64,000 nucleotides of DNA from Mycobacterium sp. D16Q14. Lineage in GTDB: Bacteria > Actinomycetota > Actinomycetes > Mycobacteriales > Mycobacteriaceae. The position numbers were made by a program, and so were the translations under genes. This document shows, in pieces, positions 27,540 to 37,397 of the stretch. Below the pieces are notes generated by a model, which searched no databases, was not told where the DNA came from, and saw only the letters and a list, made by a program, of their open reading frames with translations. The stretch is from positions 1 through 64,000 of the forward strand of contig MAEX01000021.1 in NCBI GenBank assembly GCA_002013415.1, read 5' to 3'. Position 1 is the stretch's first letter; each line of letters opens with the position of its first letter.

Positions 27540-28121
27540 GTGACGTCTGCCGAACCAGCCCCGTTCCGCGCGGCGGTCGACGCGATGAACTCCGTGACCG
27601 CGCGTCCGGAGATTGAGCTGGGCACTATTCGTCCCCCGCAGCGGCTGGCTCCGTTCAGCTACGCACTCGGCGCGGAGATCAAGCACCTCGATACCGATCA
27701 CGTGCCCGAACAATCCGAGGGTGACGCCTTCGGCAGGCTAATCCTGTTACACGACCCCGAGGGCGATGAGGCGTGGAACGGCACCATGCGGCTGGTCGCC
27801 TACATCCAGGCCGATCTGGACGCCTCCGAGGCCGTGGATCCGTTGCTGCCGGAGGTCGCGTGGAGCTGGCTCGTGGACGCGTTGAACACACGCACCGCGG
27901 ACGTGACGGCGTTGGGTGGAACCGTGACCGCAACCACCTCCGTCCGCTACGGCGATATCGCCGGTCCGGGACGCGCTCACCAGTTGGAGCTACGGGCATC
28001 CTGGACCGCCACCGGTACCGGCATCGGAACCCACGTCGAGGCGTTCTGCGAGGTACTAGAGCATGCGGCCGGCCTGCCACCGGTGGGTGTGACCGATCTG
28101 GGGTCGCGCCACCGCGCCTAG
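27540..28121 (+). CDS. DUF3000 family protein
   Basis: The product is 193 aa from GTG 27540. It contains the conserved actinobacterial block RPEIELGTIRPPQRLAPFSYA followed by GRLILLHDPEGDEAWNGTMRLVAYIQAD, which I recognise as DUF3000 (M. tuberculosis Rv2680). Function is unknown. It is soluble and acidic, with no signal peptide or metal motif. It diverges from hemE by 79 bases and is followed after 22 bases by the RNase D gene, a conserved pairing that may be an operon. Confidence 0.8.
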   Translation: MTSAEPAPFRAAVDAMNSVTARPEIELGTIRPPQRLAPFSYALGAEIKHLDTDHVPEQSEGDAFGRLILLHDPEGDEAWNGTMRLVAYIQADLDASEAVDPLLPEVAWSWLVDALNTRTADVTALGGTVTATTSVRYGDIAGPGRAHQLELRASWTATGTGIGTHVEAFCEVLEHAAGLPPVGVTDLGSRHRA

Positions 28122-28143
28122 GGCCTACGCTGCTGATTCAGAT

Positions 28144-29346
28144 ATGGACAACGACTCCGAGCTTCCCGAACCGGCACCGCTGCTTCGCCCCGCCGAAGGG
28201 GTGCCGCCACTCACCGCATCGACGGATGAGATCCGTATGGCCGCAAAACGTTTGGCGTCCGGAACCGGCGCCTTTGCCGTCGACGCCGAGCGTGCCTCCG
28301 GATTCCGGTACTCCAACCGGGCCTACCTGATCCAGATCCGCCGACGCGGCGCAGGAACGGTGCTGCTGGACCCGACGAATGTTCCGGACGCCCTGGGACC
28401 GATCGTCGAAGTGCTGGGCGCCGACGAATGGATCTTGCACGCCGCCGACCAGGATCTGCCCTGCCTGGCCGAAGTGGAGATGAGACCGCCGTCGCTCTAC
28501 GACACCGAACTCGCCGGGCGCCTCGCCGGTTTCGAGAAGGTAAACCTGGCGGCGATGGTGCATCGACTGCTGGGCCTGGGCCTGGCCAAGGGACATGGCG
28601 CCGCCGACTGGTCCAAACGTCCCCTGCCGGACGACTGGCTCAACTACGCGGCGCTGGACGTCGAGGTGCTCATCGAACTGCGCGAGAAGATCGCCGAAGT
28701 TCTCGACGAGCAAGGCAAGACCGAATGGGCCCGGCAGGAGTTCGAGTACCTTACGCACATTCCGGCCTCGGCGACCCGACGGGACAACTGGCGCCGGACC
28801 TCCGGAATTCACAAGGTACGCAAGCCCGAACAGTTGGCTGCCGTCCGCGAATTATGGCTCAGCCGTGATGAACTGGCGCGCGCACGAGACGTGGCCCCCG
28901 GCCGGACGCTACCCGATTCGGCGATCGTCGAAGCGGCGATGGCCGACCCGAAGACACGTAACGAACTGATCGCCCTCCCCGTCTTCGGCGGTCCCCGGCA
29001 GAAACAGCAGGCCGATCGTTGGCTCACGGCGCTGGCGAGAGCCCGCGACGCAGCCACCCCTCCGCCGGTCAATGAACCCACCATCGGGCCACCGCCGGTG
29101 TCGCGATGGTCGCGACGCAAACCCGAGGCCTACGCGCGCCTGGAGGCCGCGCGCACGGTCCTGTCGGCGCTCTCCGAGCAGATCTCGGTACCCGTGGAGA
29201 ATATTGTCACCCCGGAGATCGTGCGGCGGCTCTGCTGGGACTGGGACGGAAACGGGGACGTCGAGGAACTACTTGCCGGCCACGGTGCGCGCCCATGGCA
29301 ACGGCAACTGACGGTGCAGATCCTCACCGAGGCGCTGACCGACTAA
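28144..29346 (+). CDS. rnd: Ribonuclease D-type 3'-5' exonuclease
   Basis: The 400-aa protein has a DEDD exonuclease domain. Exo I is FAVDAERASG (near residue 43), Exo II is HAADQDLPCL (near 100) and Exo III is NYAALDVEVL, the YxxxD form (near 163). An HRDC domain follows (LAAVRELWLSRDELARARD, about residues 230-290) and then a further C-terminal domain. It would trim 3' ends of structured RNA such as tRNA precursors. It sits between DUF3000 and the inserted cat gene, as Rv2681 does relative to dxs in M. tuberculosis. Confidence 0.9.
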   Translation: MDNDSELPEPAPLLRPAEGVPPLTASTDEIRMAAKRLASGTGAFAVDAERASGFRYSNRAYLIQIRRRGAGTVLLDPTNVPDALGPIVEVLGADEWILHAADQDLPCLAEVEMRPPSLYDTELAGRLAGFEKVNLAAMVHRLLGLGLAKGHGAADWSKRPLPDDWLNYAALDVEVLIELREKIAEVLDEQGKTEWARQEFEYLTHIPASATRRDNWRRTSGIHKVRKPEQLAAVRELWLSRDELARARDVAPGRTLPDSAIVEAAMADPKTRNELIALPVFGGPRQKQQADRWLTALARARDAATPPPVNEPTIGPPPVSRWSRRKPEAYARLEAARTVLSALSEQISVPVENIVTPEIVRRLCWDWDGNGDVEELLAGHGARPWQRQLTVQILTEALTD

Positions 29347-29370
29347 CCGGGGTGGCCTCGCTGGCCCGCC

Positions 29371-29408
29371 AAAATTGAGTTGCACAGCCGTGCGGGACAC
29401 GCTCTGCT
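29371..29408 (+). promoter_or_regulatory. WhiB7-like promoter of cat
   Basis: AAAATT (29371-29376) lies exactly three bases before a TTGCAC -35 element (29380-29385). TCTGCT (29403-29408) follows after a 17-base spacer as a weak -10. An AT-rich block three bases upstream of -35 is the known hallmark of WhiB7-activated promoters. Transcription would begin about seven bases after the -10, at or next to ATG 29416, giving a leaderless mRNA. Confidence 0.45.
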
Positions 29409-29415
29409 GGTCTCC

Positions 29416-30075
29416 ATGGCGACCCTTGAACCCGTCGATGTACAACAGTGGCCACGTGGTGAATGGTTCGCGCACTATCTTGACCGCTGTCCCACCTATT
29501 ACTCGATGACAGTCGATCTGGACGTCACCGACCTCCTCAGGGCGATTCGCGCATCCGGTCGCAAGACATATCCGACACAAATCTGGGCATTGGCGACCGT
29601 CGTGAATCGTTATCCGGAATTCCGTATGGCCCTTGACGATCAAGGAAATCCGGGAATCTGGGACGTCGTGGACCCGGCGTTCACCGTGTTCAACACCGAC
29701 CGCGAGACCTTCGCGGGTATCAGCGCCAACTACAGCACCGATTTCGACGCGTTCCACGCCGAAGTTGTCGACCTGCTGGCCGAATATCGTCACTCCTCAA
29801 CGCTTTTCCCACAAGGATTGCCCCGGCCCCGGAATGTGTTCGACATCTCCAGCATCCCGTGGACGAGTTTTTCCGGCTTCACGCTAGCGATCGCCCCTGG
29901 CTGGGAACATCTGGCGCCCATCTTCACCATCGGCAAGTTCCGTGAGCAGGGCGGCCAGACCATCATGCCGCTGGCGATGCAGATTCACCATGCGGCCGCC
30001 GACGGGTACCACAGCGCACGTCTCGTGGAGGAGCTGCGCGAGATCCTCACCACTCCAGACTGGGTACGGGGTTAG
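29416..30075 (+). CDS. cat: Type A chloramphenicol acetyltransferase
   Basis: The 219-aa protein has the exact usual length of type A CAT. Its catalytic motif IHHAAADGYHSARLVEEL near the C-terminus corresponds to the HHAxxDG signature, with the catalytic histidine. It also has the substrate-side blocks CPTYYSMTVDLDVT and SSIPWTSFSGFTL. It would acetylate chloramphenicol with acetyl-CoA. ATG 29416 is chosen over the upstream TTG because it gives the family length and fits a leaderless promoter. No ribosome binding site is visible. It is absent from this place in M. tuberculosis, so it is an insertion into the conserved rnd-dxs order. Confidence 0.9.
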   Translation: MATLEPVDVQQWPRGEWFAHYLDRCPTYYSMTVDLDVTDLLRAIRASGRKTYPTQIWALATVVNRYPEFRMALDDQGNPGIWDVVDPAFTVFNTDRETFAGISANYSTDFDAFHAEVVDLLAEYRHSSTLFPQGLPRPRNVFDISSIPWTSFSGFTLAIAPGWEHLAPIFTIGKFREQGGQTIMPLAMQIHHAAADGYHSARLVEELREILTTPDWVRG

Positions 30076-31994
30076 TCGACCTGCTGCGTGGCCGGGTTCA
30101 CGGTACTGTCCCCGATCTCGCGGCTCATCGCGGCCACCCAACCCGTGATCTTGCGGGCGATGTGCTGATCGGTCAAACCGAGCTGCTCAAGAACCTGCCC
30201 CCGCGATGCGTGATCCAGGAACTGTTGCGGCACACCGATAGCCCGACTGGGAACGTCCACATCGGCGTCCTGCATCGCCGCGGTCACCGCACTGCCTGCA
30301 CCGCCGTGTACGCCGCTGTCCTCCAGAGTTACCACCAGGCGATGCTGGCGAGCCAGCTCGATCACATGGTCGGGCACGGGTAGCACCCAGCGCGGGTCGA
30401 CGACGGTCACGCCGATCCCCTGCTTGCCGAGCCTCTCGGCCGTCGCCAACGCCGTCGACGCGAACGAGCCGACCGCCACCAACAGCACGTCGGCATGCAA
30501 TCCGCTGAGCGGTCGCGCCAATATGTCGACGCCGTCGCGCCGCTCGACCGCCGGGATGTCCTCGCCGACTTCGCCTTTCGGGAAGCGCAGCGCGGTCGGT
30601 CCATCATCTATCGCCAGGGCCTCGGTCAGCTCCTCGCGCAGCCGCGAGGCATCGCGTGGCGCGGCCACCCGCATTCCGGGCACCACGTTCAGGATCGACA
30701 GGTCCCACATGCCGTTGTGGCTGGCCCCGTCGCTACCCGTGATGCCGGCGCGGTCCAGCACGAACGTCACCGGAAGCTTGTGCAACGCAACGTCCATCAT
30801 CACCTGATCGAACGCACGGTTCAGGAACGTGGAGTAGATCGCCACCACCGGGTGCAGGCCGCCCATCGCGAGCCCGGCCGCGGAGGTGACGGCATGCTGC
30901 TCGGCGATACCTACGTCGAAGAGCCGATCGGAGAAACGCTCGCCGAACTTGCTGAGGCCGGTCGGACCCGGCATGGCCGCGGTGATCGCGACGATGTTGC
31001 GGTGCTCGCTGGCTACATCGATCAGTGCATCGGAGAACACTGACGTCCAGCCCGGGGCCGAAACATTGATGGAGCGGCCGGTTTTCGGGTCGATGATGCC
31101 GGTGGAATGCATCTGCTCGGCCTCGTCGTCCTCGGCAGGTGCGTACCCCATGCCCTTGCGGGTAATGACGTGCACAATGACCGGGCCGCCATAGCCGCGG
31201 GCGCGGCGCAACGCATCCTCGACCGCGTTCTCGTCGTGACCATCAACGGGCCCAACGTACTTGATCCCCAGATCGGTGAACATCACCTGCGGAGATACCG
31301 CGTCCTTGACCCCCACCTTGAGGCTGTGCATCAACGCGTACGCCAACGGCCCGACCACCGGCATACCGCGCAGCAGCTTTCTACTCTCGTCAAGCACCTT
31401 CTCGTAGGTGGGCGTGAGCCGCAGCCCGGCCAGATGCGAGGCGAGCCCGCCGATGGTCGGCGCGTAGCTTCGCCCGTTGTCGTTGACGACGATGATGATG
31501 CGCCGATCAGCGGCGGCGATGTTGTTCAGAGCCTCCCAACACATGCCGCCGGTGAGCGCGCCATCGCCGACCACCGCGACGACGTGGCGGCGGCGTTGCC
31601 CGGTCAGTTCGAATGCCTTCGCAAGTCCGTCCGCGTAGGACAGCGCCGTCGACGCGTGACTGGATTCCACCCAATCGTGTTCACTCTCGGCCCGGCACGG
31701 GTACCCGGACAGGCCGTCCTTCTGGCGCAGCGTGTCGAAGTCTCCGGAACGTCCGGTCAGGATCTTGTGCACATACGCCTGATGCCCGGTGTCGAAGATG
31801 ATCGGGTCATACGGGGACTCGAACACGCGATGGAGGGCCAGCGTCAACTCGACGACACCCAGGTTGGGTCCCAGATGGCCGCCGGTAGCGGCGACCTTAT
31901 GGATCAGGAACTCGCGAATCTCATCGGCGAGCAAGTCCAGCTCTCGCTTCGAGAGACCCTGCAGGTCACCCGGCCCTCTGATGTCGTCAAGCAT
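30072..31994 (-). CDS. dxs: 1-deoxy-D-xylulose-5-phosphate synthase
   Basis: The 640-aa thiamine diphosphate enzyme condenses pyruvate and glyceraldehyde-3-phosphate, the first step of the MEP isoprenoid pathway. The N-terminal GHLGPNLGVVELTLALH, the ThDP-binding VVGDGALTGGMCWEALNN (near residue 150), the transketolase pyrimidine domain with GIAEQHAVTSAAG, and a C-terminal domain are all present. Length and order are standard. The gene converges on cat with a four-base overlap. It corresponds to Rv2682c. Confidence 0.96.
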   Translation of the reverse strand: MLDDIRGPGDLQGLSKRELDLLADEIREFLIHKVAATGGHLGPNLGVVELTLALHRVFESPYDPIIFDTGHQAYVHKILTGRSGDFDTLRQKDGLSGYPCRAESEHDWVESSHASTALSYADGLAKAFELTGQRRRHVVAVVGDGALTGGMCWEALNNIAAADRRIIIVVNDNGRSYAPTIGGLASHLAGLRLTPTYEKVLDESRKLLRGMPVVGPLAYALMHSLKVGVKDAVSPQVMFTDLGIKYVGPVDGHDENAVEDALRRARGYGGPVIVHVITRKGMGYAPAEDDEAEQMHSTGIIDPKTGRSINVSAPGWTSVFSDALIDVASEHRNIVAITAAMPGPTGLSKFGERFSDRLFDVGIAEQHAVTSAAGLAMGGLHPVVAIYSTFLNRAFDQVMMDVALHKLPVTFVLDRAGITGSDGASHNGMWDLSILNVVPGMRVAAPRDASRLREELTEALAIDDGPTALRFPKGEVGEDIPAVERRDGVDILARPLSGLHADVLLVAVGSFASTALATAERLGKQGIGVTVVDPRWVLPVPDHVIELARQHRLVVTLEDSGVHGGAGSAVTAAMQDADVDVPSRAIGVPQQFLDHASRGQVLEQLGLTDQHIARKITGWVAAMSREIGDSTVNPATQQVD

Positions 31995-32015
31995 CAGGTC
32001 AGTCTACGCAGCGAT

Positions 32016-33314
32016 TCAGATTCGGTCGCGTGGAGCAGAGCCAAAAACATCGGGCACTCCATCGTGGTCGGCATCGAGAGTCTCCTTGGCCTCGATGCGC
32101 CGATATGTCCGGTTGCGCAGCCTCAGCACGACCGAAGCCACGGCCGCCGATGTCAGCGATCCGGCGAGCACGCCGACCTTGACGCGCTCGGCGGCCAACC
32201 CGGCACCGAACGCCAATTCGCCGATGAGCAGCGACACCGTGAAGCCGATCCCGGCGAGCAGCGCCACGCCGACGATATCCAGCCAGCTCAGATCGTCATC
32301 GAGACTGGCCCGCGTGAACCGCGCCAACAGATACGTCGTCAGGAAAATCCCTATCGGCTTACCCACCAGCAGGCCCAGGACCACACCCAACGCCACCGGA
32401 TCCAGCAGCGCCTGCCACAGCCCGGAGAAGCCGCCGAGGGTGACACCCGCCGCGAAGAACGCGAACACCGGCACCGCGACACCCGCAGACAACGGTCGCA
32501 GCCGGTGTTCGAATCGCTCGGCCATACCGTGCACATCGGTACGTCCGTCCCGCCTCAATACCGGGACGGTGAACCCCAGCAGCACGCCCGCCACGGTGGC
32601 GTGCACCCCCGAGGCGTGCACTAGCGCCCAGGCGGACAGTGCCAGCGGCAGCAGCAGCCACCATTCCCGGCGGCGACGCTGCACCGCCAGCGCGAACAGC
32701 GCGAGGGGAACGAGCGCGAGGCCCAACGGCCCCCAGTGCAGCTCATCGGTATAGAAGACCGCGATCACGATGACGGCGAGCAGATCGTCCACCACCGCCA
32801 GGGTGAGCAGAAAGGTGCGCAGCGCGGACGGCAGATGCGTTGAAATCACGGCGAGCACGGCGAGCGCGAAGGCGATATCGGTGGCGGTGGGGATCGCCCA
32901 GCCACGCATCGCTTCGCCGCCACCGGAGACGTTCACCGCCAGATAGATAGCCGCAGGAACGAGCATGCCGCCGATCGCAGCGACAATCGGTAATGCGGCG
33001 CGACCCGGGTCCCGCAGATCCCCTGCCACGAATTCGCGCTTGAGTTCCACACCCACGACGAAGAAGAAGATCGCGAGCAGCCCATCGGTGGCCCAGCCCG
33101 CGAGAGTCAGGTTCAGGTGCAGCCGCTCCGGCCCGACGGTGATGGCACCCAGCCGGTAGTACCACGAGCTCCAGGGTGAGTTCGCCCAGAGCAGTGCGGT
33201 CAGCGCCGCCAACACCAGCAGCACGCCGCCGACGGTTTCTTTGCGCAAAATCCCGGCGACGCGCGACGACTCCGCCCACGTTCCGCGGGTAAAGACGCGT
33301 TGACTCAGGCGCAT
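32016..33314 (-). CDS. nhaA: Na+/H+ antiporter NhaA
   Basis: The 432-aa membrane protein has the NhaA fold with about twelve hydrophobic segments. Diagnostic blocks are FFFVVGVELKREFVAGDLRDP, the TATDIAFALAVLA motif and LAVVDDLLAVIVIAVFYT with the paired ion-binding aspartates. It exchanges sodium for protons across the membrane. ATG 33314 is preferred over 33371 because the segment between looks non-coding. A basic C-terminal tail of about 40 residues follows the last helix. It lies 21 bases upstream of dxs on the same strand. Confidence 0.92.
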   Translation of the reverse strand: MRLSQRVFTRGTWAESSRVAGILRKETVGGVLLVLAALTALLWANSPWSSWYYRLGAITVGPERLHLNLTLAGWATDGLLAIFFFVVGVELKREFVAGDLRDPGRAALPIVAAIGGMLVPAAIYLAVNVSGGGEAMRGWAIPTATDIAFALAVLAVISTHLPSALRTFLLTLAVVDDLLAVIVIAVFYTDELHWGPLGLALVPLALFALAVQRRRREWWLLLPLALSAWALVHASGVHATVAGVLLGFTVPVLRRDGRTDVHGMAERFEHRLRPLSAGVAVPVFAFFAAGVTLGGFSGLWQALLDPVALGVVLGLLVGKPIGIFLTTYLLARFTRASLDDDLSWLDIVGVALLAGIGFTVSLLIGELAFGAGLAAERVKVGVLAGSLTSAAVASVVLRLRNRTYRRIEAKETLDADHDGVPDVFGSAPRDRI

Positions 33315-33414
33315 GGGTCGGTGTCCGTTCTGCTGGCAGGGCAAAGTACCGCCGACCAGACTTCCCGGCACACCCGAGGAGTTACTTTATAAGATCTTTA
33401 TGCCGGGCGCCGTC

Positions 33415-34581
33415 TCATCGGGTGAGCAGCGCGAAGCTTTCGATGTGATGGGTCAGCGGGAACGCATCGAACAGCCGCAGCTCACGCACCCGATACCCGC
33501 GCTCCAGGTACAAGCCCACATCGCGTGCGAATGCCGCTGCTTCACAACCGATATGGATAACTCTCGGCACACCGGCATCGGCGATTCGTCCGATGACCTC
33601 GCGTCCAGCACCCGCGCGGGGCGGGTCCAGCACCGCGACATCGGCCTTACCAAGATCGCGCATGGCGTTCCGCACCGAACCGCAGATCATGGTGACCTGA
33701 CGCAGATCTCCCAGCGCACTCTTGGCACTGCGGAACGCCGGACGTGAGGTGTCGACACTGACAACACGTCCCGTGCGTCCTACCGCCTCCCCCAGCACCG
33801 CCGCGAAGACCCCGACGCCGCCGTACAAGTCCCAGGCACTCATCCCTGGCTCCAGCTCGGTCCATTCGGAGACCAGCCGACTGTAGGTGCCCGCCGCGTC
33901 ACGATGCGCTTGCCAGAAGGCCGTAACCGGTACCAACCAGTGCCGGTCCCCCACCTTCTGAACCGCGACGTCCTCACCTTCGACCACCGAACGCCCGCGC
34001 AACACGTGTCGGCGCCCCTGATCATCCAGCACGGCGTGCAGCGGACCCTCGGAACCGAGATCGGGTTCGTCCAGCCCATCGAGCAATCCCGGCACCACCT
34101 GAGCACAACGCAGGTCGGTCACCAGCTCGTCGCTGTGATATCGGTGAAAGCCCGGTTGGCCCAGGGCATTCACATCCAAACGCACCCGAGTCCGCCACCC
34201 TGTGGAGTCTCCGGCTCCGACCTGTTCGGCCACACCCTGCCACTCGTACTTGCCAAGCCGCGCCAACTGCTGGCTCACCACATCGCCCTTGAGTTCGCGC
34301 AGATACGTGGGGTCGACGAAAGACAGGTCACAGCAACCAGATTCGCCGCTGCCGTGCGCGATGGGACATATCGGATCGATGCGGTGCGGTGACGGGTCGA
34401 GGACGTCGATGGCGGCGCCGTGCCAGAAGCTGGCTTGCCGGTCGTCGGTGATCTGCACACGCACCCGCTCGCCGGGTAACGCGTATCTGACGAAGATGAC
34501 GCGCCCGTCGTGCCGGGCCACCACGCTGCCCCCGTTGGCAGGCCCACCGGTCTGGACCTCGAGGATTTCGCCGATTGCCAT
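33415..34581 (-). CDS. RumA/TrmA-type 5-methyluridine RNA methyltransferase
   Basis: The 388-aa enzyme starts with a TRAM RNA-binding domain (about residues 1-60) and a cysteine-rich stretch near residues 73-84 where relatives bind an iron-sulfur cluster. The methyltransferase domain has SAM motif AWDLYGGVGVFAAVLG, DPPRAG near residue 319, the catalytic Cys346 in HIGCEAAA and the general-base segment FPLTHHIES. It would methylate C5 of uridine in rRNA or tRNA. Its ATG follows the permease stop codon with no gap, so the two are coupled. Position matches Rv2689c. Confidence 0.87.
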   Translation of the reverse strand: MAIGEILEVQTGGPANGGSVVARHDGRVIFVRYALPGERVRVQITDDRQASFWHGAAIDVLDPSPHRIDPICPIAHGSGESGCCDLSFVDPTYLRELKGDVVSQQLARLGKYEWQGVAEQVGAGDSTGWRTRVRLDVNALGQPGFHRYHSDELVTDLRCAQVVPGLLDGLDEPDLGSEGPLHAVLDDQGRRHVLRGRSVVEGEDVAVQKVGDRHWLVPVTAFWQAHRDAAGTYSRLVSEWTELEPGMSAWDLYGGVGVFAAVLGEAVGRTGRVVSVDTSRPAFRSAKSALGDLRQVTMICGSVRNAMRDLGKADVAVLDPPRAGAGREVIGRIADAGVPRVIHIGCEAAAFARDVGLYLERGYRVRELRLFDAFPLTHHIESFALLTR

Positions 34582-36588
34582 CTAGGAATCGAACCCCCGC
34601 CGCGAATCGCCCGGCGCGGACTGTTCGTCGAGCTCCCGGCGACGTTCGGACGAGTCAAGCTGCCACGGAACGGATGTGACCATGACGTTGGGTACGAACA
34701 ACAGACGCCCCTTGAGGCGCAGCGCACTCTGGTTGTGCAGCACCTGTTCCCACCAATGTCCCACCACATACTCGGGGATGAAGATGCAGACGACCGTGCG
34801 CGGCGCTTCCTTACTGATGCGCTTGACGTAGTCGAGGATCGGCCGGGTGATTTCGCGATACGGGGAGGCGATCACCTTTAGTGGGGTACTGAGATCGCTT
34901 GTCTCCCAGTCCCTGACGAGCTCCCGAGTGTCCCGGTCGTCGACGCTGACGGTGATCGCCTCCAGGACATCGGGACGGGTGGCGCGGGCATAGGCAAGGG
35001 CGCGCAGTGTGGGCTGATGCACCTTGGACACAAGGACGACGGCATGGGTACGGCTGGGCAGCACCACCTCTCCCTCGTGGTTGTCCAGCTCGCGGGCCAC
35101 CGTGTTGTAGTGCTTGTGGATCATCTTCATGAGCACGAACAACAGGCCCATCGCCAAGATCGCGATCCATGCTCCGGCAAGGAATTTGGTGACCAAGACG
35201 ACGAGCAGCACCGCGCCGGTCATGATGAAGCCGATGGTGTTGATGATGCGTGAGCGGATCATCTTGCCGCGTACTGCCGGGTCGGTCTCGGTCTTGAGCA
35301 ACCGGGTCCAGTGCCGCACCATGCCGATCTGGCTGAGCGTGAACGACACGAAGACACCGACGATGTACAGCTGGATGAGCGCGGTCACCTCGGCCTTGAA
35401 CGCCACCACGAACAGGATCGCGACGGCTGACAAGAAGATGATGCCGTTGGAGAACGCCAGCCGATCGCCGCGCGTGTGTAGCTGGCGCGGCAGGTAACGG
35501 TCCTGCGCCAGAATCGATCCGAGCACCGGGAAACCGTTGAACGCGGTGTTGGCGGCCAGCACCAAGATGAGCGCCGTCACCACGGTGATGAACAGGAAGC
35601 CGATCCGGAAGTCACCGAACACCGCCTCGGCCAGCTGCGCGACCAGGGTCTTCTGGTGATAGTTGGCGGGAGCACCCACCAGTTGCGTGGCGGGGTCCTC
35701 GGCGATCTTGGCCCCGGTGCGTTCGGCCAGCAGGATGATCCCCATAAAGAGGGTGATGGCGATGCCGCCAAGGAGTAACAACGTGGTGGCCGCGTTGCGT
35801 GACTTGGGCTTCCGGAAGGCAGGCACACCATTGCTGATGGCTTCCACACCCGTCAACGCCGCACACCCCGACGAGAAAGCCCGCGCGACAAGGAACACCA
35901 GCGCGAAGCCCAGGATGCCGTCGCCCTCACCATGCATCTCAAAGGAGGCCGACTCCGCCTTCAGCGGAGTACCGAGTACATAGATCTGGAACAGCCCCCA
36001 GCCCAGCATGAGGTACATGCTGACCATGAACGCGTATGTGGGAATCGCGAACGCGGCGCCGGATTCGCGGACTCCGCGCAGATTCATCGACATCAGGATC
36101 ACAATGGCGACCACCGCGAAGGTGACCTTGTGCTGCGCGACAAGCGGAATGGCCGAGCCGATGTTCGACATCGCCGAGGACATGGAAACGGCAACGGTCA
36201 ACACGTAGTCCACCAACAGGGCGCTGCCGACCGTCAGGCCCGCGGTAGGCCCGAGATTGGTGGTGACGACCTCGTAGTCGCCGCCGCCGGACGGATAGGC
36301 GTGCACGTTCTGCCGGTAACTCGCGACCACGACCATCATGACCGCGGCGACCGCAAGACCGATCCACGGCGTCAAGGCATAGGCGGACATGCCCGCCACC
36401 GAGAGCACCAGGAAGATTTCCTCGGGCGCGTATGCCACCGAAGACAGGGCGTCCGAGGCGAAAACCGGTAGCGCGATGCGCTTCGGCAGCAGGGTATGGC
36501 CAAGGCTGTCACTGCGAAACGGTCGGCCGATTACCAGGCGCCGAGCCGCCGTCGACAGCTTGGAAAGCGTAGACACGAACGCCAACAT
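34582..36588 (-). CDS. APC superfamily permease with cytoplasmic C-terminal domain
   Basis: The product is about 668 aa. It is an amino acid-polyamine-organocation-type transporter with roughly twelve membrane segments in the first 500 residues (VYALTPWIGLAVAA-like helices and the family block GGGDYEVVTTNLG). A soluble C-terminal part of about 170 residues includes HAVVLVSKVHQPTLRALAYA. Rv2690c is the positional counterpart. It is divergent from the ceoB/ceoC potassium genes, so potassium transport is a reasonable guess, since related KUP/APC proteins carry K+, but the substrate is unproven. ATG 36588 or GTG 36576 may be the start. Confidence 0.82.
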   Translation of the reverse strand: MLAFVSTLSKLSTAARRLVIGRPFRSDSLGHTLLPKRIALPVFASDALSSVAYAPEEIFLVLSVAGMSAYALTPWIGLAVAAVMMVVVASYRQNVHAYPSGGGDYEVVTTNLGPTAGLTVGSALLVDYVLTVAVSMSSAMSNIGSAIPLVAQHKVTFAVVAIVILMSMNLRGVRESGAAFAIPTYAFMVSMYLMLGWGLFQIYVLGTPLKAESASFEMHGEGDGILGFALVFLVARAFSSGCAALTGVEAISNGVPAFRKPKSRNAATTLLLLGGIAITLFMGIILLAERTGAKIAEDPATQLVGAPANYHQKTLVAQLAEAVFGDFRIGFLFITVVTALILVLAANTAFNGFPVLGSILAQDRYLPRQLHTRGDRLAFSNGIIFLSAVAILFVVAFKAEVTALIQLYIVGVFVSFTLSQIGMVRHWTRLLKTETDPAVRGKMIRSRIINTIGFIMTGAVLLVVLVTKFLAGAWIAILAMGLLFVLMKMIHKHYNTVARELDNHEGEVVLPSRTHAVVLVSKVHQPTLRALAYARATRPDVLEAITVSVDDRDTRELVRDWETSDLSTPLKVIASPYREITRPILDYVKRISKEAPRTVVCIFIPEYVVGHWWEQVLHNQSALRLKGRLLFVPNVMVTSVPWQLDSSERRRELDEQSAPGDSRRGFDS

Positions 36589-36707
36589 TAGGCCACGCGA
36601 GCAATCGCGGTACGGTCTCACTTGACATCGCTGTGTCGGGTGCCGCGACGCGGCGTTCAGTATCGCGGTGAGTACTGAGACGAACGCCTATCCAGAAGGG
36701 TCTACCG

Positions 36708-37397
36708 GTGCGAGTAGTGGTGATGGGCTGCGGGCGTGTGGGCGCCGCGCTGGCCGGGGGCCTGGCCAGGATCGGCCACGAGGTGGCGATCGTCGACAAG
36801 GAGGCCTCCGCGTTCAACCGGCTCAGCCCCGAATTCACTGGAGAACGCATCGTCGGCATGGGTTTTGATCGCGACGTCTTATTGCGGGCCGGGATCGAGC
36901 GGGCACAGGCATTCGCGGCGGTCTCCTCCGGTGACAACTCGAACATCATCTCGGCCCGGGCGGCCCGCGAGACCTTCGGTGTCGAACGCGTGGTGGCCCG
37001 CATCTACGACGCCAAGCGTGCCGCGGTCTACGAGCGCCTCGGCATTCCGACCGTGGCCACCGTGCCGTGGACGACCGATCGTCTGCTGCATGCCCTCACC
37101 CGGGAAAGCGACACCACGAAGTGGCGTGATCCGTCCGGTTCGGTTGTCGTCACCGAGCTCGCGCTGCACGAAGAGTGGATAGGCAAGCGCGTCACGGCGC
37201 TGGAGACAGCCACCGGTGCGCGGGCGGCCTTCATCATCCGATTCGGCACGGGCGTGCTTCCCGACGCCAAGACGGTCATCCAGGACGGTGACGAGGTGTA
37301 CGTGTCGGCGGTGTCCGGACGCGCCGCGGAGGCCATGGCGATCGCTGCGCAGCCACCCGGCGAGGATGCCGACGATGACCACGGGGGTGCCCGATGA
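36708..37397 (+). CDS. ceoB: TrkA-type potassium uptake regulatory protein CeoB
   Basis: The 229-aa protein has an N-terminal RCK/TrkA-N nucleotide-binding domain (VVMGCGRVGAALAGGLA, near residue 4) and a C-terminal TrkA-C domain (HEEWIGKRVTALE onward). It gates a membrane potassium transporter in response to NAD(H) or ATP/ADP. It starts at GTG 36708 and overlaps ceoC by four bases. A divergent permease gene starts 119 bases away on the other strand. Its acidic tail (GEDADDDHGGAR) is longer than in most TrkA halves. Confidence 0.9.
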   Translation: MRVVVMGCGRVGAALAGGLARIGHEVAIVDKEASAFNRLSPEFTGERIVGMGFDRDVLLRAGIERAQAFAAVSSGDNSNIISARAARETFGVERVVARIYDAKRAAVYERLGIPTVATVPWTTDRLLHALTRESDTTKWRDPSGSVVVTELALHEEWIGKRVTALETATGARAAFIIRFGTGVLPDAKTVIQDGDEVYVSAVSGRAAEAMAIAAQPPGEDADDDHGGAR

